Below, in pieces: positions 1-11,800 of a stretch of 64,000 bases of DNA. Numbering within the stretch: the first letter of the stretch is position 1; each line of letters begins with the position of its first letter. The notes below the pieces were generated by a model. The model was not told where the DNA came from. It made no database searches and saw only the letters and a program-made list of their open reading frames with translations. The stretch lies in assembly GCF_040054535.1 (NCBI RefSeq), contig NC_090781.1:8297482-8361481 (forward strand). Reading direction: 5' to 3'. The translations under genes were made by a program, and so were the position numbers. The stretch is from Antennarius striatus. Taxonomy: Eukaryota > Chordata > Actinopteri > Lophiiformes > Antennariidae.

Positions 1-157
1 AAGGAACAGAGGAAGTATTCTATACTTAATACACGGGTTTGTTTTTCTGTGTGTGTTTGTGTGTGTGAATATTTCCAGATTGCTCCTGTTTAAAAGTTGA
101 AACATTTTCCTATTTCTAATGCCTGTGTTCTGCCTCTTCTTCCCCTCCTCTCCCCAG

Positions 158-2282
158 GCCTGATACTCCTGGTGGTAAAGAGACGGGAGCTGCCAAAGTC
201 AGTAAGAATTTGACCTAGCTGGGTTTCTTGCTAAAGCCTACGCCTCCCTCATCCCTGACAGGCTGACGTGGTTGTCCACCAGACTGGGATGTAGAAGCCA
301 TTGTTTTTCTCAGAAACATTAAAAAAAAAAAAGATATGATTTCATTTTTCTCCCCACCTAAAAAAAGTAGACCTGCACTGAAATCTAAAGCTACGTCTGT
401 TTTGAAACCGTATTATTAATCTTCTTCACCTGTTCGGTGCTTTGCTGAGCTTCCTTCAGGATGGAATGAACGTTTATGCGCCCTGTGACTTCATCATTGT
501 CTTGGTTGTGCATGCATGTGTTCACAGATACAGTATGTGGGTGAGGAAGTGTCGTCTTTCTGTGTGTTTGTAGTCCCAGGAGTGTTAAACTGACCAGTGG
601 CCCGTAGAGCACAGAGGAGGGGCAGATGGCGTTTAATTCATGATAAAAACCACGTTTGTTCTCTGGACAGCCCATATTTACTGTTCTCATTTATTTTTTT
701 ATTTTTTTATTTGTCCCACCTAAAGTTTGGTGAGTTTAGTTCAGTAGGTGCGTAAAAGGAGCATTTCTCTTGTTTCTCGGCGAGTCAGAATGTCAATAAA
801 CGTCATGTTTTTACCAAAGTCAGAAGCTGCGGTCAGCTGGTACAAAAAACGAAGCCTGGCTCCTTCCAAAGGGTAACAGCTTGTACTCAAGCACATCTCA
901 GGAACAGTCCTCGATGTTTATCTGTGTTGTTTCATCCTAACAGAAAGGCTTAATCCGTTTTATGTAGGTTAATATGAAGGCCTGTCTTTAAATCACATGA
1001 AACCAGCGTAATGTGTAGAAGAGGGCTTAAAAGGTGCTGGCTGCTGCATTTTCTTACCTTCTGGAAAGAGCCACAGTTTGTTTTTCTGTTTCTAGTTTTA
1101 ATGCTAAGCTAACCAGCCGCTTACTTTAGCTCCCCTTTGCTCTGCAGCAGATGGAATAAATATTTGGCCTTAAAATGTCCTTAAATTTGTCTTTACTTTG
1201 TAACTTTGTGAACTGTGTGGTCCTGAACGGCCTCCTCATTGTGTCACAAGGCTAGAAGGAGAGATTTGAATACACTTAAACTGTCAAATAGAAGCTGGAA
1301 GTTCCTCTCTGGTTCTCGGTAAAGCTCGCCTGCGGTGTCCTGACCTGCAGTTTTTCTAGCCTGACCAGGTTTAAACCGCCCAGAGATGGGTGTGTCCCTG
1401 GTAGAGTCCCAGCGGTTCTTCTCTAAACTGAACTCACTGGACCTGAACTTGTCCTCCTGTCATTCCTGAGCGACTTACCTCCTCCCTCTTACCTCTCTGA
1501 CAGTGTTCAGACGTTCTAATGTGTTGTGTAGAGGTTCGTTTAGTGGCGTCTTTACAATCCTGCAGCAGCGACAAGCTACAGCCGCAGTTTGACACACACA
1601 CACACACACATCTCCACCCACATGCACACAGAGCCTGTTTATCCGGTAAGATTCCGATGTACTTGTTGACTCAACAACCGTCCGACATAATTAATTTATC
1701 TGTAGCCTTCTCATCTCCACCAGCCACCGTACCTAAAGGTGACATTACTTAAATTGAAGAGCGGCGCAGTGCCTTTGAATATTCTGTGTAACACACACAC
1801 ACACACACACAAACAGACACAGTTTTGTCAAGCTGTGGATAGTCATTCTAATACAACCGTGTCACCTGCAGACCAAGATGACCCCACAGGAGCGTCTGAA
1901 GCAACGGATGCAGAAGGCCCTCAACAAGCAGTGTGAGTGCAATTCAAAGGTTTTGTGCTCCAGATGGAGAAACGTCTCCGAGTCTCTTTATGTCATAATG
2001 CAAATAAAAAAATGTTATGGAATTGACCCCCCCCCCCCAATCCTATTTGTTGTGTTTTCTGCTGCCCTGCAGCCAAGGCGGATAAAAAGGCAGCTCAGGT
2101 GAAGATCCAGCAGCAGGAAAACAAACGACAGGTGTGTGTTTGTGAGTGTACGTGTGTGTGTGTTTGCAGTCCCAAAAGGGTACCCTGCATTTCTACTCAT
2201 GAATGTGTCCTGTGTTACAGGAGAGAGAGGGGGAGCTACGAGCCATGGCACGCAAAATACGCATGAAGTAAGAATGTCTTTC

Positions 2283-2328
<46 letters not shown>

Positions 2329-4224
2329 GACTGTTGGGTGAATGTATGTTGCTGTTGTCTGACCCAGTTGCTCTGCTTCAGAGAGCGTGAGAGACGTGAG
2401 AAAGAGAGGGATGAATGGGAGCGGCAGTACGGACGACAGAGCCACTCACCGTCTCCTTCTCCCACCAAATACGGTAAGATTGAAGTCCGGCGCTCACAAA
2501 GAGCTCAGCGGCTCTAAAACCAACTTCATTTAGTTTTAGCGCCGTGTTTATTGTGTGTGTAGTTCTGCATACGCAAACGGAAGTAATCAAAATATTTTAT
2601 TAGCTTAGCCTTCATCTAATTGCCAATATTGGTTTGTGGTTTGACAATTTCAGGCCTTGAGATATGATGTTATCCCTTTTTTGTTTTTTTTTGTTTTTTT
2701 TGATCACGTGTTCTGTCTTCTGTCCCTCAGGCCGAGAACACAGCTCATACAGAAGGTATGCAAGATGCCACAAGAATCTGCGGAGCTCTGATGAAGCAGA
2801 GTGATTTATGGGATTAGGTCTGATAGTTCTTTCGGGGACAAAACTGGTTCCTACAAAAGTGCTTGGAAAAAAAAAAAACAACAACCGGGTGTTTGCAAAA
2901 AAAAACCCAATCACACAAGAACAGCTTCAATACCTCAGTTCAACTGATACTACAAGTGTTTGGTTCCCGAAGTGAAACAGAAAGTGCACAAATTCACACA
3001 CAAGAGAGTCTTAACCCATTCCTCTCCAGTAAACACATGTGGAGCTGGAGCATGAGGCCCGTAGTCAAATGTAAGCCGTCACAAATGAAACCTACTGATA
3101 AAGTTCCCCTTGGAGAGTTTGTGTTGTTCTAACGTCTGTTGTGTGGTCGTCTGCTTTCTGGAGACGTTATTACAAGCAGCTGATGGACGACACGTTTCGA
3201 CCTCAACCTAATATCTAATGGAAATTGAATCATTCTTCCAACTGCGATTAAAGATACGATGCAGTTATGTCATTTTAATTGGGAAGACGTGACACAAAAG
3301 AATGTTTGAAAGTTTTATTACAAAACCAAATTCAATTCTTTGTGGATGAGTTTTAATGATAAGCAGCCTTCAACAAATTTGTTCATTTGTTTTTTTTTTC
3401 ATGGCTAGTCTTACTGTTGACCTCAAAGTGAACTAAATGCGCTTCACTGGTGTTCTTTAAACTCCAGTCTGTGTTTCTGTATCGCCATTCAAAGCCAGCA
3501 GTTTGTGGTTAATGGAAAAACAACATTTTAAGATATATATTTTGTTAATTTGATTGGACATTAACCAGTCAACAGTTACAGTAACCAAAAAAATCACTGA
3601 AGTTTTGAAATAGACATTGGTCCAATACAACAAACAAAACCGATCCTGTAGATTCCATTATAATGAAGGCAAACCCTGTCTAAAAAAGCTTCATCCAGTT
3701 GTAGTGAGCAGCTCTTATCATCACAGAAATCTAAAGATTGCCTTGGCTGTAGCAAACCTCCACACAGCAGTCACTGATGCCGGCTCGCTGCAGTCACTTC
3801 TGTCAGCCTCTCCCAGGTAATTAGTTCATGTCCAACCTGTTCTAACCTACCTGGTTCCTCTCCTGTGACTGTTAGATTTAATATTTAGATCAAGAGCTGA
3901 AGCAAGATGGTCAAACACAGAGAGATAAGACAAAGTCAAAGGCCCCCCAGGCCCTTGATACACCTGAATGTTTTGAATAACAAATGATCAGGACCGTTAG
4001 CAGTCAATCATCTGAGTCCAGTAGGCCTGAAGGCGCTGTGAGCACAGCAGCAGTTGGGCTGCTTTGCAGTTGAAGGAAATGAGGAGTGACGCAAGGTGTG
4101 ATTGTGACTGACGGACCTACGGCGCACGTTCCACTCACTCTGATTGTCCAAACTGATCCGTTTGTTCCTCTTCAGGAGGTCGAGGTCGCGGTCCCGCTCA
4201 CGGAGTCCACACTATCGACACTGA
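158..4224 (+). CDS. clasrp: CLASRP (CLK4-associating SR-rich protein), 3' part
   Basis: Last seven coding exons of an SR-related splicing factor that binds CLK-family kinases and acts in the nucleus. Exons: 158-197, 1872-1932, 2073-2131, 2221-2267, 2382-2473, 2731-2755, 4176-4224. Phases join throughout and give about 123 C-terminal residues. The product has the family's signature TPQERLKQRMQKALN stretch, a highly charged helix (RAMARKIRMKERERREKERDEWERQY) read across two exons, a short SPSPSP linker, and an RS tail ending RSRSRSPHYRH. This closely matches the C-terminus I recall for human CLASRP (SWAP2 family). The 158-197 donor is GTCAGT, chosen because it alone keeps the frame and the AAK-x-K-x-TPQERLK junction. 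The 5' part lies outside the window. Being next to znf296 in the same orientation supports the identity. Exon edges are inferred from GT/AG and phase, not from transcripts. Confidence 0.93.
198..1871 (+). other. clasrp intron
   Basis: Intron of 1.67 kb between two clasrp coding exons. It is AT-rich with a few short CA tracts near 1591-1607 and 1793-1810. I see no coding signal or transposon in it. Confidence 0.8.
2288..2325. repeat. (GT)n microsatellite in clasrp intron
   Basis: Uninterrupted GT dinucleotide run of about 19 units, starting roughly 20 bp after the donor site of the exon ending at 2267. Confidence 0.95.
2756..4175 (+). other. last intron of clasrp
   Basis: This 1.42 kb intron precedes the terminal RS-tail exon. 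It holds a possible cassette exon at 3753-3816 (see findings) and otherwise A/T-rich unique sequence. Confidence 0.8.
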
Positions 4225-4800
4225 GGCGGTGGGAACACGGACGCGTCCTGTGGAGATCTGAAGAGAGAAGCTGTCTTATAAATCTACACCTGGACACTAG
4301 AGTGGTCGACTGAACAACGTTTTTACGCTGAAACTAGTTTGACAGATCACACAGCCGATCTGCTTTCATTTCTGCTTCAGCCTGTAACCAGTTTCAGGTT
4401 ATGAAACGGATTTCCAGTTTCTTCTGCATGTTTTTTTTTTTTTCTGCCTCAGACATTAGTTTGTTTTCAAATGCCCTGAACAACAAGGAAAATCTCACCG
4501 TTAATTACACTTGTCCAGACCTCACCTTTTCATTTTCTACCTGCCTTTTGCTTTTCTTAGACACTCACCCTCGAGACTGTTTCGCCAACTTTGATGAACT
4601 TGTGTATGAGATATTTATTCACATCCATAGTAAACTTGTTGAGGAACTGAGAAGAAAGAAGATGATCCATGTATGAAATCAATCTAAATCACTCTTTTAT
4701 ATTCCGTCTTTTGCCAAGCAATTAACAGCTGCAAATTTTTCTTTTCAGTAAAATGTTGAATGTTAAATACAGAAGAAATAAAACTCAACTTGAAATTATT
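4225..4800 (+). other. clasrp 3' UTR
   Basis: From the TGA at 4222-4224 to about 20 bp after the AATAAA at 4777-4782. It contains T-rich stretches. The true cleavage site was not determined. Confidence 0.7.
4777..4782 (+). terminator. clasrp poly(A) signal
   Basis: Canonical AATAAA about 550 bp after the clasrp stop codon, followed by a T-rich segment. Confidence 0.7.
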
Positions 4801-5225
4801 CTTTTCTCTCCGTGTCATATTTCAGTGATTTAGCTTTGACATTGAGTGAGTATCGGTGAGATGATAGTGATCAGTGATCAAACCCACGGCCGTCATCGGG
4901 CTGCTCTTTGCTGTTTCTACCAGGAGGGGGCGACAGATCTCACTTATGTGTCTTAACTTTTGAGCATTTTTCTGAGTTTTAAAAAAAATAAAATAAAATT
5001 TATGGATGTTTAATCGTGACAGCTGCTAAACAATAAAAGGAGAAATGAACATCCTTGTGGTTTAGCTTTGGAGACACCTGTAGAACACCCGAAGATGCAT
5101 TTCCTCTGAGCTGCTAAGAAGGAAGTATTTATTTCCATTATCGGATGTGAAATTTACGAGTGACGCGGATTTGAGTTGAAATTTAAAAAAAAAACAAAAA
5201 AAACAACTTGAAACGCTTTTAGATG
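4801..5225. other. clasrp-znf296 intergenic gap
   Basis: Only about 0.45 kb separates the clasrp poly(A) site from the GC-rich znf296 promoter. The gap is AT-rich except for a CTCF-like motif near 4920-4933. Confidence 0.6.
4920..4933 (+). promoter_or_regulatory. CTCF-like motif
   Basis: CCAGGAGGGGGCGA matches 12 of 14 positions of the CTCF core CCASYAGRKGGCRS. It sits between two same-strand genes, where an insulator would be plausible. This is a motif match only. Confidence 0.3.
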
Positions 5226-5585
5226 TGTTAGATGTGCTTTGGTAGCGCGTTACCTTAGGAGGGCGGGGTTAGGGTCGTCTGAGCGGGGCGGGCGGTGCCT
5301 TTTAGTCGCCCATGCCCCCTCCTGCCCTCCGCTCGCTGCGGGGGAAATCAGCGTGAACTTGAACGCAGCGTTCGCCGCTCAGTGTGAGTCCAGTCGGAGG
5401 CCTGCGCTCGTCTCTCTCGCCCGTCCTCCGCGCTCAGGTGTCGGTCAGCTCACCGGAGAAGGAACGACCCCCACCCCCCTCCGCCCTCCGACCTGATCGT
5501 GTTTGTGGACTTTTTTTTTTGTGTGTGTGTTTGTTTTTACTCTGTGGGACCCTGAAAAGGTGCCAAACGCGGAGCGCACGACGAG
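5226..5585 (+). promoter_or_regulatory. znf296 promoter and 5' UTR (GC/CpG-rich)
   Basis: Composition jumps from AT-rich to GC/CpG-rich at about 5240 (GGGCGGGG, GGGCGGG, CCGCTCGCTGCGG) and continues to the start codon at 5586. There is no clear TATA box. The GC boxes and CpG density look like a TATA-less CpG-island promoter. The transcription start is not defined. Confidence 0.65.
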
Positions 5586-6370
5586 ATGTCCAGGCGCAAA
5601 CTTGGAAGCAGACCGCAGCACCTGAGTGCAATTCAAGGTAAGTCTGAGGGGAAAGCGACGTGTGGACGAGGTTTAAGGTTTAAGTGGATGTCCTGATGAT
5701 TTTTTTTTATTTTTTTTAAATGTTAAAAAAAAAAAAAAAAAAAAAGGTTTCAAAAGTTGTTTTGTTGTCGTTTCGCGCGCGTGGTTTACACGCGCTCTGG
5801 CGTAAATAAACAACTAAACGCGGTTTTTTAAATGGTCTAAAGCCGATTTCAGGGCAGATTTGAAGCATCTGCATATTGACTGACTTCAGATGTTTGTTTA
5901 ATCCGTTCAGATTCCTCAAAATAATGATTTATTCAGGATCTTAATGTTATTGTGAGGGTTTTTTTTTTCCTTGTGTTGATCTGGAGCTGCACTCATAGAG
6001 GAAGGACCGGTTTACTGGCACGCTGCTCCAGAGGCTACAGGTCCGAACATGATGATTAATATTTCCAGGTTAGGCTATTATTAAGTTTCTCCCTCTGTCT
6101 GTCTGCGGACATTTTCTGTTTCCTGCTTCTGGGACAGACAGCAGAGAGTCTGTCCACCCTGCGTGATGTAATCCTACATGTTTCATTCCTTTGGCAAATA
6201 AATGTTTTGAATTAAAGTAGGGATCAATTCAGGGTCCGATCAGAAACATCTTCTAGAATAAAGATGCTGCCTGCGTGGAGAAGAATGGGAGAAATACAGT
6301 AACAGCTTTTCACAGTTCTCTTCTGAAGACCGATGGTGCGTGTCTGATGTGACCACAGGCCCTGTCTCAA

Positions 6371-6448
<78 letters not shown>

Positions 6449-6775
6449 CCGCGCCTTGCAAGTCTGCACAAACAGCACAGCCCTGAAACAGGAAAGGTGA
6501 CATTTTTTCAGAAACAACTGGCGAGATCCGACTTCAGACTGTACTGTCTGTACCTGTCCTGTGTGTGAGCCGGCCGAGCCCGGGCAGGTGTATCCGGCAG
6601 AGGCATCAAGGTGTGCCCTGACCACGTTGAGCAATCGTCAACTGACCCGGGAGAGTGTGTGGAGGGGAAGAGGTTTCTGTGGGTCGTTTTCAAACGGGCT
6701 CCTCGAGGGCCTGCAGTCACATTTCAGCTCCCTGTGAGCACACAGGTTGTCAGTGTTAAATCGGATGAGATGTCC

Positions 6776-6811
<36 letters not shown>

Positions 6812-8818
6812 CACACACACAAACTCAAGGGCTGTTCTTATCTCAAACACCTTCAGTCGTGTTTTTTTTTTCTTCTTCTTCTTGACTGCAATCTGCTTCC
6901 TGTTGAGAAACTCTCCCTGTGGCTGTTGGGCCGAGTCGTACTTCAGAGTGAAAGGTGAAAGCCCTGGTCCTTCACGCCGCCTGTTGTCAATCAATAATGG
7001 AACCTGTCAGCACACGCTGATGGCGGCGGCTCTCTCATATCTCATTATTACCTTCCTGCTGATGGGGGGGACCGTTGGGCTGATCTGGGGCGGTTGAAGG
7101 AAGTGGTCAGTGGAGGCAGAGCAGCCTGACCTCGTTTCGTGTTCACAACCCAAAACCAGCGCGACGGTTTCTGCTGAGGAGAAACTAGTTTGGACACTTT
7201 GGGCTTTATTCTGAGAGCGCTGTGGGGAAAAAAAACAACCCTTGACCATGACCTGTGTGACATCACAGACAGGTCAGTGGTGGTTTTTCTGTGTTCGGCG
7301 ATATGGATAAAGACTTGAGATAAAGAGAACGTTTTCATGGACACCTGAGGACTAAGGATGGACAATAGATGATTGACTCCTCGACTACAAAAAGACGGCA
7401 TAAATCATATAACTGCTTTAAATTGAGATAATTGTGATTGTTGTTATCTAAGATGTCTTCGTTTGACCCAAAAATTTCAAACCAGACTAAAAAACAAACC
7501 GAGTCACATTTTACACGAGAATTTTTGCTTGAAGACTTTATTAGAATCCTTATTTTCTTGTTGACTGAACCCTCCTCCGTTCCTCCTTGTGTTTCCCAGA
7601 TGCCACCGACATGTCGGACGCCACCGGCCCGTCGGACCACCAGCCGCCTCCTCCTCCACCCCCGCCGCCGGTGCACGCCCTGGGAGAAGGTCGTGACCTC
7701 CTGACCTGCGGTCAGTGCAGCCGGGCCTTCCCCCTGGCCCACATCCTGGCCTTCATCCAGCACAAACAGGGCGGCTGCCGCTCTCGGAACGGGGCCTGCG
7801 ATACCGGCGCCGCGCCGCCATCGCCCGCCGCCCGGGCTCAGCAGAACGTCGCCGGCGCCGATCTGAATCCGGGCTTCATCGAGCTGAGGCGAGGAGCGAG
7901 CGGGGACAGGAGGGGGGTCCGGGGGGAGGAGTCCGGCGTGATGCTGGAGCTCAGAAAAGCAGGTGAGTGCAGGGGAGGACTCGGAGAGGGCAGGTTGCTA
8001 ATTAGAGACTCTGTTTTTTGTTTATCCCCCCCCACCCCCCACTCGCCACCCTCCTCTTCGTTTACCAGCCGTTACCCCCCCCCCCTTCCCTCTCGAGTCC
8101 AGCTCATTAGCTTGCCGTTGCCATTAGCAAACCTGCATGAGTCGGTGACGCGCAGAGTAATTGTGTGGAAAGGATAGCGTCAGGAGCGTTCAGAGGACAC
8201 CGGGGGTCCCTGAGGACCCCCCCCACAGAGCAACTGAGCTCCCGAGCTCCGGCTCATGTCCCTCGCTGTCGGTCTCTGAGGTGGAACGGCCAAGTAAACA
8301 TGTTTCTCCATCGCCGCCATCCATCCATCCATCCATCCATCCATCCAGCGCGTCCCGGTCAATATCCTCTGGGGGGGGGGCAGGTTTCGGTGTGGACGAG
8401 GCCCTTTTGGTGGGCGGTGTGACGGTTGTCTTGATGAGTTACAGTGTGAAATGGTCAGACGGCTGTTCCTGCCCCCCCCCCCCCCGTTGCATCATGTTTG
8501 GCTCCCCTACCAGTTTATGGTTTGGGCCAAACTGTCGGAGCTCCTGGGAATCTCATCCTTTGGCGTTCTCTTTGCCCCCCCCCCCCCATACACACCCATA
8601 CACACGTCTCCCCTTGGTTTTATGCATTGTGTGTCTTAAGCTGCCCCCCCCCCCCATCCCTCTATTCTCAGCCCTTCTTAAATGTTTTCCTGCAGGTTGG
8701 CACCGTTTCTGTTGCTGCGTGTTCACACCTTGATAATCACACCGAACAGAACGTGACATGGGGGGGGGGTCGGCTATTATTTCACAAAGGGGGAATAGCC
8801 ATGGATGGACCGAGCATC

Positions 8819-8860
<42 letters not shown>

Positions 8861-11800
8861 GTGGTTGAGTGTGAATGCCCCTTTTTGCTTTTTGCCGTCA
8901 GCAGCTCCTTCCTCTGCAGCGTGTGGCCTTCAGGGGACGGGTGCACGGCCCATTTGGCTTCGTCCACCACCGGTCTGGTGTTTCTGTGTGTGTCGTCCTC
9001 CCCAGTGTGTGTCGTCCTCCCCAGTGTGTGTCGTCCTCCCCAGTGTGTGTCGTCCTCCCCAGTGTGTGTCGTCCTCCCCAGTGTGTGTCGTCCCGCGTCT
9101 GCAGGGCGCTGCAGTGAAGGAAAAGCGTTGGGATGGAGGTGTTATCGGTGTTTACTTGAGTGCCGTTTTTTGTGTGGGAGGGAAACCGAAGCGTCTGAGA
9201 TGACGACTAGTGAAAGACCCTCCATCTACTTTCTCTATTCAAGAGTAGAAGCGGCGAGAATGGGGGAGAACCGGGGGGTGGGGGGCCAGGGGGGGGGGTG
9301 GATTACTGAAGAGCAAAGTGCATCTGTCTCCTTCCTTTTTATTTATTCTCCTTGTTTGTCCCCCCCCCCCATCCTCATCATTTCTTCCCCATCTTCAACA
9401 CACTTTCACTTTGCCCTCTTTCAAACCCCCCCCTCACCATCTCCTCTCTCTCTTTTCTCCTCTCCCCTTCACCCCCCCCCCCCCAGGGAAAAGAGATTCT
9501 GCCTGCTGCTCGTTACTGCTCCCAGCCAATCTGCATTTTTAATTAGTAGTTATTGCTTCTGCTTAATATTCAAGTGCTACCCCCCCCCACCCCCCCGGGG
9601 CCAAATGGGAATCCTTACCAAAAAAAAAAAAAAAAAGCGAGGAGGGGAGAGGAAAGAGAAACCGGCTGGGTATTGTTTCACTCCAGGACCCTGAGACAAG
9701 CCCCCCCCCCCACCACCACCACCACCTCCACACCCCGAGCCCCCCTAAGGGAGAGATTTGGAAGGTTTTTGGTGGAGGATGGGTCTCAAGTACAATCCAA
9801 CGGGGGGTGACATATTTTTGTGGTGCCCCCCCCCCCTCCGCACTACATTATGATCTTTTTTATCTCATTTCCTTTTTATCTCCTGAGCCGTGACCTACCT
9901 CCCCCCCCCCCTCTCTCTCTTCTATCACTCTTCACCCAGTTTTTTAAAAGCATCCCAACTTCTTCTGGGGTTTCTCCCAGGGCGGCGGCGGGGGGGGGGG
10001 GGGGGGGGGTCAAAGGACACAAACACCACAGCTCCTCTCGTCTCCAGACGGACGGAGAGAGGGTGGGAGAAAGAGAAAGAGAGAAACAGTTGCTCTCTTT
10101 TTCATCTTTATCCCCCCCACCACCACCACCACCACCCCAACACCCCACCCCGAGGAAAATACAGAAGGATTTGACTTGAGGAAACATGAAAGAGGCTTAT
10201 ACCAGAGTCGGCTTTGAACCTCTCCAAAAAAAAAAAAACTGTTTTCAACCTCAATTTGAGGATCTTCTCTCCAATTTTTGATTTATGCAGAAAGGCCTCA
10301 TTTGTCAGGCGGGCTGAGTCAGAGCCTGATTTGCATAAAGCCTTCGTTTTCTACATTCTGCTAATTAGCAATTTGCAGTTTAATTGGAGAGTGGCTCTCG
10401 GTCATGAGACAAAGCTCCCCACACATGAAAATATCTCCAGATGTACTTTTTTTTTTTTTTTTTTTTTTTTGCGACTCGTCTCACATCTTTCAGCCCCCTT
10501 TTTTTTTTTTTTTTCCGGCTTCGTTTTCTCTCTCGTCTGTTTTTGTGACACACTTTTTCCTCGTTTTGTTGTTCGACTCTTCTTCACTGAAGCTTCTTTT
10601 ATTTTTTAAAATTTATTCATTTATTTATTTTGCTCTTCATTTCTGTCCAGATCAGACTAATGCTTATTAAACACTGTTTAACTCCTCAGTTTCCATCAGG
10701 TCTTTAAAGGAACTGTTCAGTTTTCACTTCCTGCTTCATGAAGACACTCAAAAAACAAAAAACAAAAACAACAACCAGTGCCTGAATCTTTTTTTTTCCC
10801 CCCATCTTTGTCTCTCAGTGCCGGAGGAGCCGTCCTACTTCACCTGCCAGCAGTGTGAGGGTGTGTTTCCCTCCGCCTGGGCGCTCCTGCAGCACGTCCA
10901 GCACACACACTCGCTCCTCATCTACCAGGAGAACCAGGAAGACGACGTGCGAGGAAGAGCTGGAGGAAGAGGAGCGGTGAAAGAGCACAAGCCCGCGGCG
11001 GCCACCCTGGACCCCCGCCACCTGAGCAAAGCTCTGGCCTCCGCCTTCCAGCCCTCGCCTCTGCACCCCGGTCGCCCCCGTCAGATGCACGGCGCCGCCT
11101 CCTCCGGCGCCCTGCAGGCTCTGAACTTCTCTCTGCGACTCCGGGAGCTCGCCGAGGGGAATAACGCCTCCACCGGCAGCTCCCCAGGAGGCCTGGTTCT
11201 GTCTCCGGCGTCCTCCCCGCCGGCGGCGTCGCCTTTCCCCCACTCCGGCGCCCTCCAGGGTGACTTCCACTGCGAGCCGTGTGAGCAGAGCTTCCCGTCC
11301 CTCCAGGCCCTGTCCGCCCATCGCCGGACTCACGCCTGCGAGCGTCCCTATCACTGCGGGTTGTGCGGGCAGGCCTTCGCCCAGAGCGGCCAGCTGGCCC
11401 GTCATATAAGAAACCAGCACAGGGTCGCCGGGGGCGGGGGCGCGTACGAGTTGGGGGAGTTGGTGGCGCTGGACGAAGACGTCGGGCGGCAGGAGACGAG
11501 AGGGCCGTTCCAAACGCAGCCGGCTGGAATGAAGGGAGCGGAGCTGGACCCGACCCCGCCCAAACACCCGTCCTCCGCCTCCGGCCTGACGCTGCTGACC
11601 CCCCAGGTCAGACCGTCGGACCAGGAGCTGCTGAGGCTGTACCACTGCCGGAGAGAGGGGGGCGAGGAGGGCGAGCAGCAGCAGCAGCACGCCTCGCCCT
11701 GCGCCAGTCCCTCCGAGGGCTCGCTGGAGAGCGGCGAGACGGGGGGCAGCGGCGAGAGCGGAATCGCCAGCGGCAACTGCACGCCCAAGCGGCCGGAGAT

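Larger units (their letters stand above)
5638..7599 (+). other. znf296 intron 1
   Basis: Intron of 1.96 kb with a consensus donor (GTAAGT) and acceptor (TTTCCCAG). It carries a 21-base poly(A) run near 5725, two dinucleotide repeats and otherwise unique sequence. Confidence 0.85.
7963..10818 (+). other. znf296 intron 2, poly(C)/poly(G)-rich
   Basis: A 2.86 kb intron (donor GTGAGT, acceptor CTCTCAG) with more than fifteen C or G homopolymer runs of eight bases or longer, two long T runs (about 10447-10470 and 10499-10514), a 19-bp tandem repeat, a CA repeat and short AT-rich islands holding homeodomain and POU motifs. Open frames across it come from the low-complexity tracts and are not genes. 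Confidence 0.85.

Noticed and set aside
8985..9095. Regular short repeats considered as a CRISPR array (also 22100-22280).
   Set aside because: Contiguous tandem repeats without spacers, in a vertebrate genome.
8861..9694. A 277-aa open frame and neighbours in znf296 intron 2.
   Set aside because: Its repeated peptide comes from the 19-bp minisatellite and poly(C) tracts, and it lies between well-supported coding exons.
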